NCBI RefSeq assembly: GCF_011039275.1
Contig: NZ_JAAKGB010000001.1
Location: 434,001-498,000, forward strand
Source: Streptococcus hyointestinalis
GTDB taxonomy: Bacteria > Bacillota > Bacilli > Lactobacillales > Streptococcaceae
DNA length: 64,000 bases
Direction: 5' to 3'
Shown here: in pieces, positions 55,033 through 64,000 of the stretch
Layout of the letters: each line of letters opens with the position of its first letter
Numbering within the stretch: the first letter of the stretch is position 1
Position numbers and translations under genes: made by a program
The notes under the pieces: model-generated
The model's database searches: none
Told to the model about the DNA's origin: nothing
What the model saw: only the letters and a program-made list of their open reading frames with translations

Positions 55033-55653
55033 ATGGCGTTTAGAGATCGCATTGATAAGCTTGTTGCTTATTTTGATACAGATGATGTGACAGATGTTGA
55101 AGAAACTGTTGAATCATCTCATCAAGTAGAAGAAAAACCAGTTCAAACTCAAAAAGAACCAAGGGTTACTCCGCAAGTAGCTCCTAGTCAAGAAAGAGTG
55201 AGACAAACTCAGGTACAAAGCCGTCAAACACGTCAGCAAAGACCAGAGCGCACGCAGTCTCACCAGTCTAGTCAACCAAGTGCAACACAGCGTAGAGAGT
55301 CAACTATGGCAGGTTATCACAATACACAACAGCAATATAGTGGCAGCCAGCCAGTTCCACAATTGACTATCTCACTAAAATATCCAAAGCAATACGATGA
55401 TGCACAAGATATTGTTGATTTGCTAAACAAAGATGTTTGTGTCTTGATTGATTTCCAATACATGTTGGACGCACAAGCAAGACGTTGTTTAGATTTTATT
55501 GATGGAGCAAGTAAAGTTCTTGGAGGTTCTCTCCAAAAAGTAGGAAGTTCTATTTATCTATTAGCTCCTGCGATTGTTTCTGTTAATCTTGAAGAGGCTA
55601 TTCATGCCATTCCTCAAGAAGCCAATTTTGATTTTGATATGAAGAGACGTTGA
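55033..55653 (+). CDS. sepF: Cell division protein SepF
   Basis: SepF bundles FtsZ filaments and anchors them to the membrane. The 206-residue protein has an N-terminal membrane-binding helix ([14 protein letters not shown]), a long Gln/Thr/Arg/Ser-rich linker (about 30-112) and a C-terminal SepF domain ([23 protein letters not shown] region). AGGAGG precedes the ATG. The gene lies between ylmE and ylmG. Confidence 0.95.
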   Translation: MAFRDRIDKLVAYFDTDDVTDVEETVESSHQVEEKPVQTQKEPRVTPQVAPSQERVRQTQVQSRQTRQQRPERTQSHQSSQPSATQRRESTMAGYHNTQQQYSGSQPVPQLTISLKYPKQYDDAQDIVDLLNKDVCVLIDFQYMLDAQARRCLDFIDGASKVLGGSLQKVGSSIYLLAPAIVSVNLEEAIHAIPQEANFDFDMKRR

Positions 55654-55654
55654 G

Positions 55655-55921
55655 ATGTTGCTGTTAATTATTGATATTTTATTGAGAGTCATTCAAGTTT
55701 ATTCTTATCTTTTACTTGTTTATGCTTTATTATCATGGTTTCCTGGAGCCTATAACAGCGGACTTGGTCGTTTAATTGCCTATTTTGTAGAGCCAGTCAT
55801 CCAACCTTTTAGACGTTTTCACTTACAGATTGGTGGTTTGGATTTTACCATATGGGCAGTGATGATTGCTCTTAACGTACTGAGTGGGCTTTTGTTGAGG
55901 CTAGTAGGGTTGGTTCTCTAA
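55655..55921 (+). CDS. ylmG: YggT family membrane protein YlmG
   Basis: This is an 88-residue protein with two membrane helices (about 2-29 and 64-86) joined by the conserved LSWFPGAYNSGLGRLIAYFVEPVIQPFRR segment (in outline), the YGGT signature. It is thought to act in division or membrane organisation. It starts one base after the sepF stop and shares one base of its stop with ylmH. Confidence 0.9.
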   Translation: MLLLIIDILLRVIQVYSYLLLVYALLSWFPGAYNSGLGRLIAYFVEPVIQPFRRFHLQIGGLDFTIWAVMIALNVLSGLLLRLVGLVL

Positions 55922-56709
55922 TGGTTTCTAAAGCCGTTTTACAGCATTTTCACAAGGATGAGTTTGTCTTTGTGGAAAAGATGATGGACATCATCAACCG
56001 TGTCGAAGATACTTACACTATCTTTGTAACCGATTTTTTAAATCCTAGAGAGCTAGCGATAGTTGAGAGCTTGGTTGCGAATCACAATCTTCTCTTCTAC
56101 TCGTCCAATGATTACTTTGATACAGAGTATGGAAAAGCAATCATTGCTCCTGACTATTATCAGTTTGATGAAGCGGATTTTGAACTTTCACTTTTAGAAA
56201 TTCACTACAATAGTAAGTTCAACCATCTCACACATGCGCAGATTTTAGGGGCTTTTCTCAACCAACTAGGCATTGAACGCCATTTGATTGGTGATATTCG
56301 CCTAAACAAAGAAAAAGCACAGCTTTTTTTAACAAGTACCATGGCAGACCAAGCCATACAGCAGATGACCAAGATTGGACGAGCTGGCGTGACGCTAGAG
56401 GAGATTCCCTTTAGTCAATTGATGAAACGTCAAGAAGAGGTTACGAGTCTTTTTCTTCAGGTGTCTAGCCTTAGGCTAGATAAGATTTTAGCCAGTAGTT
56501 TTAAATTGTCACGCCTTCAAGCCGTTAAGCTCATTGAAGCTGGGAAAGTAAAGGTCAACTACAGGACTGTTGAAAAGACATCTGAACAGCTAGAGCTGGG
56601 TGATATGGTGAGTGTTCGTGGCTTTGGGCGCATTAGGCTAGTCGATGAACAAGGGTTTACAAAATCTGGTAAACATAAACTGACTATTGAAAAGTTAAAG
56701 CATAAATAG
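55921..56709 (+). CDS. ylmH: S4-domain RNA-binding protein YlmH
   Basis: This is a 262-residue protein with an N-terminal YlmH domain and a C-terminal S4 RNA-binding domain (about 180-240, LRLDKILASSFKLSRLQAVKLIE in outline). The Bacillus relative acts in ribosome rescue of stalled 50S peptidyl-tRNA. The start shares one base with the ylmG stop. There is no extra ribosome-binding site, so translation is coupled. Confidence 0.92.
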   Translation: MVSKAVLQHFHKDEFVFVEKMMDIINRVEDTYTIFVTDFLNPRELAIVESLVANHNLLFYSSNDYFDTEYGKAIIAPDYYQFDEADFELSLLEIHYNSKFNHLTHAQILGAFLNQLGIERHLIGDIRLNKEKAQLFLTSTMADQAIQQMTKIGRAGVTLEEIPFSQLMKRQEEVTSLFLQVSSLRLDKILASSFKLSRLQAVKLIEAGKVKVNYRTVEKTSEQLELGDMVSVRGFGRIRLVDEQGFTKSGKHKLTIEKLKHK

Positions 56710-56754
56710 TATTATAAAGAACAAACGAATTGAATTTTATTTAAGGAGGCTAAT

Positions 56755-57564
56755 ATGGCGCTGACTGCATTAGACATTAAGGACAAGACATTTAAGAGTG
56801 GTTTTCGTGGCTACAATGAAGAAGAAGTAGATGAGTTTTTGGATATTATCGTTGATGATTATGAAAGTCTCATTCGTCAAAACCGTGACTTGGAAGAAAA
56901 GGTTAAAGCCTTAGAAGAAAAAGTAGCGTATTTTGATGAAATGAAAGAGTCACTTAGTCAGTCTGTTATTCTTGCTCAAGAAACAGCTGAAAAGGTTAAA
57001 ACATCAGCCAATGACGAAGCAAGTAATCTCTTAGCACGCGCTAATATTGAATCACAACAACTTTTAGATGAAGCTAAAATCAAAGCAAACCAAATCATTC
57101 GTGATGCTTCAGATGATGCCAAACGTGTGGCTGTTGAGACAGAAGATTTGAAACGTCAAGCTCGTGTCTTCCATCAACGTTTGGTGGCTTCTATCGAAGG
57201 ACAATTGAGCCTTGCTAATTCACCTGATTGGGATGAATTGTTGAAACCAACAGCTGTCTATGTGCAAGATTCTGATGAAACTTTCAAAGAAGTTGTGGAA
57301 AAAGTTTTAGACGAGCACTTGCCAGCAACAAGTGAGGCAGCAACTTTTGATGTGACACGCCAGTTCACACCAGAAGAAATGGATGAATTGCAACGTCGTG
57401 TTGAAGAAAGCAATAAAATGGTTGATGAGTTAGAGTCTGTTAAGCAAAAAATGGAATCAACTTCAGAGCCAGAGTCTATCTCTCCAGCAGACATGTTGGC
57501 ACAATCAAGTGAAGAAGACTCATTAAACGAAACCCAAACATTCAAATTGAATATCAGCGAATAA
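56755..57564 (+). CDS. divIVA: Cell division initiation protein DivIVA
   Basis: DivIVA marks poles and septa and is an StkP target in streptococci. The 269-residue protein has the membrane-binding N-terminal domain (LTALDIKDKTFKSGFRGY, with VDEFLDIIVDDYE following) and a long coiled coil (about 35-140 and 200-235), ending in an acidic tail. AAGGAGG precedes the ATG. It closes the ftsA-to-divIVA cluster. Confidence 0.95.
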   Translation: MALTALDIKDKTFKSGFRGYNEEEVDEFLDIIVDDYESLIRQNRDLEEKVKALEEKVAYFDEMKESLSQSVILAQETAEKVKTSANDEASNLLARANIESQQLLDEAKIKANQIIRDASDDAKRVAVETEDLKRQARVFHQRLVASIEGQLSLANSPDWDELLKPTAVYVQDSDETFKEVVEKVLDEHLPATSEAATFDVTRQFTPEEMDELQRRVEESNKMVDELESVKQKMESTSEPESISPADMLAQSSEEDSLNETQTFKLNISE

Positions 57565-57565
57565 G

Positions 57566-57795
57566 AAAAACAAGGCATGGTACTTGATAGTTCCAGCGAG
57601 TAGGCGATGGTGAGAGGTCTATATTTTCTCAGTTCCATGTTATCATTTTCTTTGATTTCATCTGAATCAAGTAAGATGAAAGGCTTGACTAACCTTATCA
57701 GTCGTCAAGGGAGTAGGAGGACTCTATCTGTTTTCCTATTCTAAATTAAGGTGGTACCACGAGCTTTCGTCCTTTTGCGATGAAAGCTTTTTATA
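57566..57795 (+). promoter_or_regulatory. T-box riboswitch of ileS (isoleucine specifier)
   Basis: The stem I base pairs AGAAAA (57566-57571) with TTTTCT (57646-57651), inside which GCATGG pairs with CCATG and leaves TTATCA as the specifier loop; ATC at 57642-57644 is an Ile codon. The T-box core AAGGTGGTACCACG begins at 57748. The terminator pairs AGCTTTCGTC (57762-57771) with GATGAAAGCT (57779-57788), followed by T. Uncharged isoleucyl-tRNA should favour read-through. No convincing promoter is visible before it. Confidence 0.92.
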
Positions 57796-57812
57796 TTATA
57801 AAGGAGTTAGCA

Positions 57813-60599
57813 ATGAAACTTAAAGATACCCTCAATCTTGGAAAAACAGCTTTTCCGATGCGTGCCGGGCTTCCTAACAAAGAGCCCAAATGGCAGGCTG
57901 AATGGGAAAAAGCAGAGATTTATAAAAAACGTCAAGAACTAAACGAAGGCAAGCCTTCTTTCAACCTCCACGATGGACCTCCCTATGCTAACGGGAATAT
58001 CCACGTTGGGCATGCCATGAACAAAATCTCAAAAGACATCATCGTACGTTCCAAATCTATGTCTGGTTTTCGTGCACCTTATGTACCTGGTTGGGACACA
58101 CATGGTTTGCCAATCGAGCAAGTCCTGGCCAAACAAGGTGTCAAACGTAAGGAGATGGACATCGTTGACTATCTCAAACTCTGTCGTGACTACGCTTTGA
58201 CACAGGTTGATAAACAACGCGAAGACTTCAAGCGTCTAGGTGTTTCAGCAGATTGGGAAAATCCATACATCACACTTGTGCCAGCTTATGAAGCCGCACA
58301 AATCCGTGTCTTTGGTGCAATGGCAGACAAGGGCTATATCTACCGTGGGGCAAAACCAGTTTACTGGTCATGGTCATCTGAGTCAGCTCTTGCTGAAGCC
58401 GAAATTGAGTATCACGATATCGACTCAACATCTCTCTACTACGCCAACAAAGTCAAGGATGGCAAAGGTATCCTTGATGAAGATACTTATATTGTTGTCT
58501 GGACGACAACTCCATTTACCGTTACTGCTTCACGTGGTTTGACAGTAGGACCTGATATGGATTATGTTGTCGTGAAACCAGAAGGCAGCGAGCGTAAATA
58601 CCTTGTTGCAGAAGGACTTTTTGACAGTCTTAGTGAGAAATTTGGTTGGGACAATCCAGAGGTTATCTCTCGTCATAAAGGTGCTGAGCTTGAGATGATC
58701 GTCACAGAGCACCCATGGGATAGCGAAGTAGATGAGCTTGTTATCCTTGGTGACCACGTAACACTAGACTCTGGTACAGGTATCGTCCACACCGCTCCAG
58801 GTTTTGGTGAGGATGACTACAATGTTGGTATCAAATACGGTCTTGAAGTTGCTGTTACGGTCAATGAGCGTGGTCTCATGATGGAAAACGCTGGTAGCGA
58901 CTTTGAAGGACAATTTTATGACAAGGTAACACCACTGGTTCAAGAAAAACTAGGTGATTTACTACTTGCTAGCGAAGTCATCAACCACTCTTACCCATTT
59001 GACTGGCGTACTAAAAAACCAATCATCTGGCGTGCCGTTCCACAATGGTTTGCTTCTGTTTCTAAATTCCGCCAAGATATTTTGGATGAGATTGAAAAGA
59101 CAAGCTTTAATCCAGCATGGGGACAAAAACGTCTCTACAACATGATTCGTGACCGTGGTGACTGGGTCATTTCACGTCAACGTGCTTGGGGTGTGCCACT
59201 TCCTATCTTCTACGCTGAGGATGGCACAGCTATCATGACTAAAGAAGTAACAGACCATGTCGCAGACCTCTTTGAAGAACACGGCTCAATCATCTGGTGG
59301 GAACGTGAGGCAAAAGACCTCTTGCCGGAAGGCTTCACGCATCCAGGTTCACCAAACGGTCTCTTTACTAAAGAAACAGATATCATGGACGTTTGGTTTG
59401 ACTCAGGATCTTCTTGGAATGGTGTCATGAACGCTCGTGAGGAACTTTCTTACCCAGCTGATCTCTATCTGGAAGGAAGCGACCAATACCGTGGTTGGTT
59501 TAACTCATCACTGATTACTTCTGTCGCTGTCAACGGTCATGCTCCTTACAAGGCTATCTTATCTCAAGGCTTCACGCTTGATGGTAAAGGTGAGAAGATG
59601 TCTAAGTCACTAGGAAATACGATTTTACCAAGCGATGTGGAAAAACAATTTGGTGCTGAAATTCTACGTCTCTGGGTGACAAGTGTCGATACAAGTAATG
59701 ACGTGCGTATCTCTATGGACATCCTCAAGCAAACCTCTGAAACCTACCGTAAAATCAGAAACACCCTTCGCTTCTTGATTGCAAATACTTCTGATTTCAA
59801 ACCTGAGTGTGATACGGTGGCTTACGAAGACCTTCGTCCTGTTGATAAATACATGACCATCAGATTTAACCAATTGGTTAAAACAATTCGTGACGCTTAT
59901 GAAGCTTATGACTTTATGGGCATTTACAAAGCAGTCATCAATTTTATCACGGTTGACCTGTCTGCCTTTTATCTTGATTTTGCCAAAGATGTCGTCTATA
60001 TTGAAGCTGCAAACAGCTTAGAACGCCGTCAAATGCAAACAGTCTTTTATGACATCCTTGTCAAATTGACAAAATTATTAACACCAATCCTTCCACACAC
60101 AGCTGAGGAAATCTGGTCTTACCTTGAACATGAAGCAGAAGAATTTGTACAATTAGCCGAGTTGCCAAATTATCAAAACTTTGCTGGTCAAGAAGCGATT
60201 TTAGAAGAGTGGGAAGCCTTCATGACCTTCCGTACGCAAGCTCAAAAAGCTTTAGAAGAAGCCCGTAATGCTAAAATCATCGGAAAATCTCTAGAAGCTC
60301 ATCTCACTGTTTATGCTTCTGAAGAAATCAAAATGCTGCTCTCTGCTCTTGATAGCGATATTGCACAACTGTTGATTGTGTCAGAATTGACCATCACAGA
60401 CGAGGCTGCACCTAGTGATGTGATTCGCTTTGATGATGTTGCCTTTAGCGTGGCGCATGCTTCTGGTGAGGTGTGTGACCGTTGCCGTCGTGTGGACGAA
60501 ACAGTCAAAGAACGCTCTTACAAGGCCACTATCTGTGACCACTGTGCAGAGATTGTCGAAGCGAACTTTGCAGAAGCTCTTCAAGAAGGTTTTGAATAA
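57813..60599 (+). CDS. ileS: Isoleucyl-tRNA synthetase
   Basis: This enzyme charges isoleucine to its tRNA. The 928-residue protein has the HIGH-type motif HVGHAMN (about 63), the editing domain with TTPFT, KMSKS (about 595) and a C-terminal zinc finger with CDRC and CDHC (about 887-915). The ATG six bases after AAGGAG is chosen; an upstream in-frame ATG lies inside the T-box terminator. Control by the T-box matches the enzyme. Confidence 0.97.
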   Translation: MKLKDTLNLGKTAFPMRAGLPNKEPKWQAEWEKAEIYKKRQELNEGKPSFNLHDGPPYANGNIHVGHAMNKISKDIIVRSKSMSGFRAPYVPGWDTHGLPIEQVLAKQGVKRKEMDIVDYLKLCRDYALTQVDKQREDFKRLGVSADWENPYITLVPAYEAAQIRVFGAMADKGYIYRGAKPVYWSWSSESALAEAEIEYHDIDSTSLYYANKVKDGKGILDEDTYIVVWTTTPFTVTASRGLTVGPDMDYVVVKPEGSERKYLVAEGLFDSLSEKFGWDNPEVISRHKGAELEMIVTEHPWDSEVDELVILGDHVTLDSGTGIVHTAPGFGEDDYNVGIKYGLEVAVTVNERGLMMENAGSDFEGQFYDKVTPLVQEKLGDLLLASEVINHSYPFDWRTKKPIIWRAVPQWFASVSKFRQDILDEIEKTSFNPAWGQKRLYNMIRDRGDWVISRQRAWGVPLPIFYAEDGTAIMTKEVTDHVADLFEEHGSIIWWEREAKDLLPEGFTHPGSPNGLFTKETDIMDVWFDSGSSWNGVMNAREELSYPADLYLEGSDQYRGWFNSSLITSVAVNGHAPYKAILSQGFTLDGKGEKMSKSLGNTILPSDVEKQFGAEILRLWVTSVDTSNDVRISMDILKQTSETYRKIRNTLRFLIANTSDFKPECDTVAYEDLRPVDKYMTIRFNQLVKTIRDAYEAYDFMGIYKAVINFITVDLSAFYLDFAKDVVYIEAANSLERRQMQTVFYDILVKLTKLLTPILPHTAEEIWSYLEHEAEEFVQLAELPNYQNFAGQEAILEEWEAFMTFRTQAQKALEEARNAKIIGKSLEAHLTVYASEEIKMLLSALDSDIAQLLIVSELTITDEAAPSDVIRFDDVAFSVAHASGEVCDRCRRVDETVKERSYKATICDHCAEIVEANFAEALQEGFE

Positions 60600-60607
60600 T
60601 AGAAGAC

Positions 60608-60638
60608 AAACAAGTGGGCATTTGCCTGCTTGTTTTTT
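60608..60638 (+). terminator. ileS terminator
   Basis: AAACAAG-T-GGGCA and TGCC-T-GCTTGTTT pair with one mismatch around two bases, followed by T. Confidence 0.82.
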
Positions 60639-60659
60639 AGAATGGTAAAAAGTTGTGTT

Positions 60660-60684
60660 AATTTTCTGAAAAATATGCTAAACT
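60660..60684 (+). promoter_or_regulatory. ridA promoter with CodY box
   Basis: AATTTTCTGAAAAAT (60660-60674) matches the CodY consensus AATTTTCWGAAAATT at 14 of 15 positions. It ends one base before the extended -10 TGC-TAAACT (60676-60684), so CodY binding would block RNA polymerase. Confidence 0.75.
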
Positions 60685-60708
60685 ATTAGTATCTTTTGGA
60701 GGTATATT

Positions 60709-61092
60709 ATGGTAAAAACAATTCAAACTAAGCAAGCGCCAAAGGCTATCGGACCTTACGTTCAAGGCAAAGTTGTCGGTGATTTCTTATTTGCAAGTGG
60801 ACAAGTTCCTCTCTCACCAGAGACAGGCGACATTGTCGGAGAGACGATTGAGGAACAAACAAAGCAAGTGCTATCAAACGTCAAAGCCATTTTAAAAGAA
60901 GCTGGTGCTGACTTTGATAAAGTGGTTAAGACAACCTGTTTTCTAAGTGATATCAATGACTTTGCAGTCTTTAATGCTGTCTATGAGACAGCTTTTAAAG
61001 AAACTTTTCCAGCACGTTCTTGTGTAGAAGTGGCACGTCTTCCTAAGGATGTCAAGGTAGAAATCGAAGTCATTGCTTATCTAGCGGACTAA
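60709..61092 (+). CDS. ridA: RidA family reactive intermediate/imine deaminase
   Basis: RidA hydrolyses 2-aminoacrylate and related imines formed by PLP enzymes such as threonine or serine dehydratase. The 127-residue protein has the family features AIGPYVQGKVVGDFLFASGQ, the Arg in PARSCVEVARLP that binds the substrate carboxylate, and the C-terminal EIEVIAYL. GGAGG precedes the ATG by seven bases. A CodY box in its promoter ties it to amino-acid supply. Confidence 0.94.
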   Translation: MVKTIQTKQAPKAIGPYVQGKVVGDFLFASGQVPLSPETGDIVGETIEEQTKQVLSNVKAILKEAGADFDKVVKTTCFLSDINDFAVFNAVYETAFKETFPARSCVEVARLPKDVKVEIEVIAYLAD

Positions 61093-61113
61093 AAAGGGCT
61101 ATGCCCTTTTTCT
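61091..61113 (+). terminator. ridA terminator
   Basis: AAAAAGGGC and GCCCTTTTT pair around TAT, followed by TCTTT. Confidence 0.82.
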
Positions 61114-61144
61114 TTAGCTTTCAAGTGTCGCTTAGAGGTGGATG

Positions 61145-61153
61145 TGGTATAAT
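61145..61153 (+). promoter_or_regulatory. Promoter of the DUF1003-rapZ-yvcK-whiA operon
   Basis: TGG-TATAAT is an extended -10; GTGTCG at 61125-61130 would be a poor -35 at 17 bp. Confidence 0.55.
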
Positions 61154-61172
61154 AATCTAAAGGAGTGATACA

Positions 61173-61955
61173 GTGAGTAATAATGCAATCTATCAAGATG
61201 CAATAACAGGTGACGACTTCTCAAAAGATCAAGGTGTTTTTTTGAAAGATTTAGAGCGTCCCTTAATCAACTTAATTCAAGAAGACCATCCCAATCTAAG
61301 CCCAGATGCTTTTATCAGTAATGAAACCTTAGCCAACTATCGCTTGCGCTACCTAAATGCTATTATTGACAATGCCAACACTAAAAATGATAATATCCGT
61401 GAGCTAGTGGTCAATGTCAGTAAAAACCAACTCTCAGACAAGATGGACGTTGGTGAGCAGTGGAATGCTAAGGTGACCTTTGGTCAAAAAATCGCAGATG
61501 CTGTGGCTCGCTTTGGTGGTTCTTGGACCTTTATCATCTGCTTTGTGCTCTTGATGATTATCTGGATGGCGTTAAATGTTATCAAACCGTTTGGCATTGT
61601 TTTTGATGCTTATCCCTTTATTTTGTTGAATTTAGCTTTATCTACCATTGCAGCGATTCAAGCGCCTTTGATTATGATGAGTCAAAACCGTGCTTCAGAT
61701 TATGACCGCTTGCAGGCTCGAAATGACTTTTTGGTCAATCAAAAATCTGAAGAAGAAATCAGGCTTTTACATGAAAAGCTTGACCACTTGGTGCAGCAAG
61801 ACCAGTCAGATTTATTGGCTATTCAAAAATTACAAACCGAAATGCTTTTGTCAATGACAGAGCAGTTGGATGATTTGCAAAAGAGAAATCAAGAACTCTT
61901 AACTCGCCTAGAGCTGCTTGAGAGAAAGGATGATGAAAATGACAAAACCAATTGA
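61173..61955 (+). CDS. DUF1003 domain membrane protein
   Basis: This is a 260-residue protein with a cytoplasmic N-terminal part of about 110 residues, two membrane helices (about 115-136 and 142-168) with the DUF1003 segment [20 protein letters not shown] (in outline), [11 protein letters not shown] after the second helix, and a C-terminal coiled coil. GTG start seven bases after AAGGAG. Function unknown. Its 3' end overlaps rapZ, so it is coupled to rapZ-yvcK-whiA. Confidence 0.82.
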   Translation: MSNNAIYQDAITGDDFSKDQGVFLKDLERPLINLIQEDHPNLSPDAFISNETLANYRLRYLNAIIDNANTKNDNIRELVVNVSKNQLSDKMDVGEQWNAKVTFGQKIADAVARFGGSWTFIICFVLLMIIWMALNVIKPFGIVFDAYPFILLNLALSTIAAIQAPLIMMSQNRASDYDRLQARNDFLVNQKSEEEIRLLHEKLDHLVQQDQSDLLAIQKLQTEMLLSMTEQLDDLQKRNQELLTRLELLERKDDENDKTN

Positions 61956-62826
61956 GTTAGTGATCGTGACAGGAATGAGTGGAGCTGGGAAAACCGTTGC
62001 CATTCAGTCCTTTGAGGATTTAGGTTATTTTACCATTGATAATATGCCACCGACCTTGTTGCCAAAATTTATCAAGCTGGTTGAGCAGTCGGGCGAGACA
62101 AACAAGGTCGCTTTGGTTGTGGACATGCGTAGTCGTCTTTTTTTCAATGAAATCAATGCGATTTTGGACAAGATTGAGACAAATGAACGTGTCAAGGTGA
62201 AGATTCTCTTTTTGGATGCGACTGATGGCGAGCTGGTGTCACGCTACAAAGAGACCAGACGTAGCCACCCATTGGCTTCAGACGGGCGTGTTCTTGATGG
62301 CATTACTTTAGAGCGTGAATTGCTAGCGCCGCTAAAGAGTTTGAGTCAAAATGTCGTAGACACGACAGAACTGACGCCACGTCAATTGCGCCAAGTCTTG
62401 TCAGAACAGTTTTCATCGGATGACAATAAAAGTTCTTTCCGCATTGAAGTGGTGAGCTTTGGTTTCAAGTACGGCTTGCCGCTGGATGCTGACTTGGTCT
62501 TTGATGTGCGTTTTCTGCCAAATCCCTACTACAAGCCAGAACTAAGAGATAAAACAGGATTAGACAAGGATGTTTATGACTATGTCATGGGCTTTGAGGA
62601 GTCAGAAAGCTTTTATCAGCACCTCCTTGATTTGATTGAGCCGATTTTACCAGGTTATCAAAAGGAAGGTAAGGCTATTTTGACTATTGCTGTGGGCTGC
62701 ACAGGTGGTCAGCATCGAAGTACAGCTTTTGCCCATCGTTTAGCAGAGGATTTGAAAGCCCACTGGTCTGTGAATGAAAGTCATCGTGACAAAGACCGTA
62801 GGAAGGAGACGGTAAACCGTTCATGA
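61939..62826 (+). CDS. rapZ: RNase adapter/nucleotide-binding protein RapZ
   Basis: RapZ (YvcJ) is a P-loop protein; in E. coli it guides sRNA decay in amino-sugar control, in Firmicutes it affects competence and phosphate metabolism. The 295-residue protein has Walker A GMSGAGKT (12-19), [20 protein letters not shown] and the C-terminal domain with [10 protein letters not shown] chose the ATG that gives [10 protein letters not shown], the start seen in relatives, over ATG codons at 61930 and 61933. It overlaps DUF1003 by 17 bases and yvcK by four. Confidence 0.93.
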   Translation: MTKPIELVIVTGMSGAGKTVAIQSFEDLGYFTIDNMPPTLLPKFIKLVEQSGETNKVALVVDMRSRLFFNEINAILDKIETNERVKVKILFLDATDGELVSRYKETRRSHPLASDGRVLDGITLERELLAPLKSLSQNVVDTTELTPRQLRQVLSEQFSSDDNKSSFRIEVVSFGFKYGLPLDADLVFDVRFLPNPYYKPELRDKTGLDKDVYDYVMGFEESESFYQHLLDLIEPILPGYQKEGKAILTIAVGCTGGQHRSTAFAHRLAEDLKAHWSVNESHRDKDRRKETVNRS

Positions 62827-63797
62827 GAAAACCCAAAATTACAGTGATTGGTGGAGGAACTGGTATTCCTGTCATCTTGAACAGCCTGCGGTTAGAGGAT
62901 GCGGACATTACAGCAGTGGTGACAGTTGCTGACGATGGTGGCTCTTCTGGTAAATTGCGAGGCAGCATGCGCCTGACTCCACCAGGTGATTTGCGCAATG
63001 TGCTTGTTGCTATGAGTGATATGCCACGTTTCTATGAAAAGATTTTTCAATACCGCTTTGCAGATGGAGATGGTGATTTTGCTGGACACCCACTTGGTAA
63101 TCTCATTATTGCTGGCATTTCAGAAATGCAGGGTTCTACTTATAACGCCATGCAGATTTTAACCAAGTTTTTCCACATTTCTGGCAAAATTTACCCCTCA
63201 AGTGAGCAACCTTTGACGCTTCACGCTATTTTCCAAGATGGGCATGAGGTGGTTGGTGAGAGTCGCATTGCTGATTATCAAGGCATGATTGACCATGTTT
63301 TTGTCACCAATACCTACAATAATGAGCGTCCTAAAGCCAGCCGTAAGGTGGTCAAAGCCATCATGGAAAGTGATATGATTGTCCTTGGACCAGGGTCGCT
63401 ATTTACCTCGATTTTACCTAATCTCGTCATCCCAGAAATTAAGGAAGCACTTCTTGCGACACCTGCTGAGGTGGCTTATGTTTGTAATATCATGACCCAA
63501 AGAGGTGAGACAGAGCATTTCACAGATGCCAATCACGTTGAGGTGCTCAATCGTCATTTGGGGCGTGATGTGATTGACACTGTTTTGGTTAATATCGAAA
63601 AAGTACCAGAAGCCTATATGGTTTCAAACAGTTTTGATGAGTACTTGGTTCAAGTAGACCATGATTTTGCAGGGCTTCAAAAACAGGCAAAGCGCATTAT
63701 CTCTTCTAACTTCTTGCGGTTAGAAAAGGGCGGAGCCTTTCACCACGGAGACTTGGTGGTTGAAGAATTGATGAGTTTGGTAGGGAAAAAGCTATGA
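62823..63797 (+). CDS. yvcK: Gluconeogenesis factor YvcK (CofD-like)
   Basis: YvcK binds UDP-sugars and is needed for growth on gluconeogenic carbon and for correct localisation of wall enzymes. The 324-residue protein has the N-terminal [12 protein letters not shown] loop, [12 protein letters not shown] and the C-terminal [13 protein letters not shown] segment. It overlaps rapZ and whiA by four bases each, the conserved rapZ-yvcK-whiA order. Confidence 0.94.
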   Translation: MRKPKITVIGGGTGIPVILNSLRLEDADITAVVTVADDGGSSGKLRGSMRLTPPGDLRNVLVAMSDMPRFYEKIFQYRFADGDGDFAGHPLGNLIIAGISEMQGSTYNAMQILTKFFHISGKIYPSSEQPLTLHAIFQDGHEVVGESRIADYQGMIDHVFVTNTYNNERPKASRKVVKAIMESDMIVLGPGSLFTSILPNLVIPEIKEALLATPAEVAYVCNIMTQRGETEHFTDANHVEVLNRHLGRDVIDTVLVNIEKVPEAYMVSNSFDEYLVQVDHDFAGLQKQAKRIISSNFLRLEKGGAFHHGDLVVEELMSLVGKKL

Positions 63798-64000
63798 GTT
63801 TTACAACGACAGTCAAAGAAGAATTGCTCAGCCTTCCTATCCAAGATAAAAGTGAACTTTCAGCCATTATCAAGCTTTCAGGAAGCCTTGGCTTGACTAG
63901 CAAGGGCTTGACCTTATCCATCACCAGTGAAAATGCTAAAATTGCAAGACATATTTATCAGCTACTAGAGCATTATTACACCAGCCAGCCAGAGATTAAG
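63794..64000 (+). CDS. whiA: WhiA, DNA-binding protein (partial, cut by window end)
   Basis: Only the first 69 residues are in the window. [15 protein letters not shown] and [16 protein letters not shown] match the N-terminal LAGLIDADG-like region of WhiA, which affects division and chromosome segregation in Firmicutes. The ATG overlaps the yvcK stop. Confidence 0.9.
   Translation, partial: MSFTTTVKEELLSLPIQDKSELSAIIKLSGSLGLTSKGLTLSITSENAKIARHIYQLLEHYYTSQPEIK

Noticed and set aside
57553..57560. Competence-box-like AGCGAATA at the end of divIVA
   Set aside because: Two mismatches include the first base, it lies inside a coding region, and the downstream unit is the T-box-controlled ileS, which is not a competence gene.

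Overview
The window reads as a core-chromosome segment of a Streptococcus, most likely of the bovis/equinus group, although the species cannot be settled from sequence alone. Pointers to the genus are the mapZ, luxS, phpP-stkP-liaFSR, comFA-comFC and ftsA-ftsZ-ylm-divIVA clusters, a long-form hpf, Dpr in place of catalase-type defence, a HAD phosphatase fused to a cyclophilin, and late-competence promoter boxes. Genes are densely packed, many overlap by one to four bases, and most units end in a clear intrinsic terminator. I see no insertion sequence, prophage, CRISPR array, tRNA or rRNA gene.

Region 1 (1-7500): a two-gene polar amino-acid (probably cystine) ABC transporter, DUF4059-trxB, the NAD salvage pair pncB-nadE, pepC and a DUF2798 membrane protein. 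Region 2 (7500-16800): recU-pbp1A on the minus strand, then ypsA, gpsB, RNase P RNA, a THUMP methyltransferase, mapZ, luxS (minus) and the RNase Y gene. Region 3 (16800-21700): an ABC exporter with its own two-component system, then two tandem TMEM175-like genes. Region 4 (21700-34450): gmk-rpoZ, priA-fmt-rsmB-phpP-stkP, liaFSR, the HAD-cyclophilin fusion and an S1-domain protein.

Region 5 (34450-47450): cysK and yigZ (minus), comFA-comFC, hpf, a zinc alcohol dehydrogenase, nth, prepilin peptidase (minus), dpr, yqgQ-glk-rhodanese, an MFS transporter, typA and a DUF3165 protein. Region 6 (47450-64000): a probable structured non-coding RNA driven by a consensus promoter whose spacer is an AT dinucleotide repeat, then murD-murG-divIB, ftsA-ftsZ, ylmE-sepF-ylmG-ylmH-divIVA, a T-box-controlled ileS, ridA, and DUF1003-rapZ-yvcK-whiA (whiA cut by the window edge).

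The main theme is cell-wall synthesis and division: Pbp1a, GpsB, MapZ, StkP/PhpP, MurD/G, DivIB, FtsA/Z, SepF and DivIVA all lie here, with envelope-stress signalling (LiaFSR). The most useful new readings are regulatory: CmbR/CysR-type boxes before the ABC transporter and before cysK, a near-perfect CodY box inside the ridA promoter, a near-perfect cre before yqgQ-glk, a cre-like site over the hpf -10, a PerR/Fur-like palindrome at dpr, and late-competence boxes exactly seven bases from the start codons of comFA and the prepilin peptidase gene. At the protein level, endonuclease III has lost two of four iron-sulfur ligands and the rhodanese has lost its catalytic cysteine.
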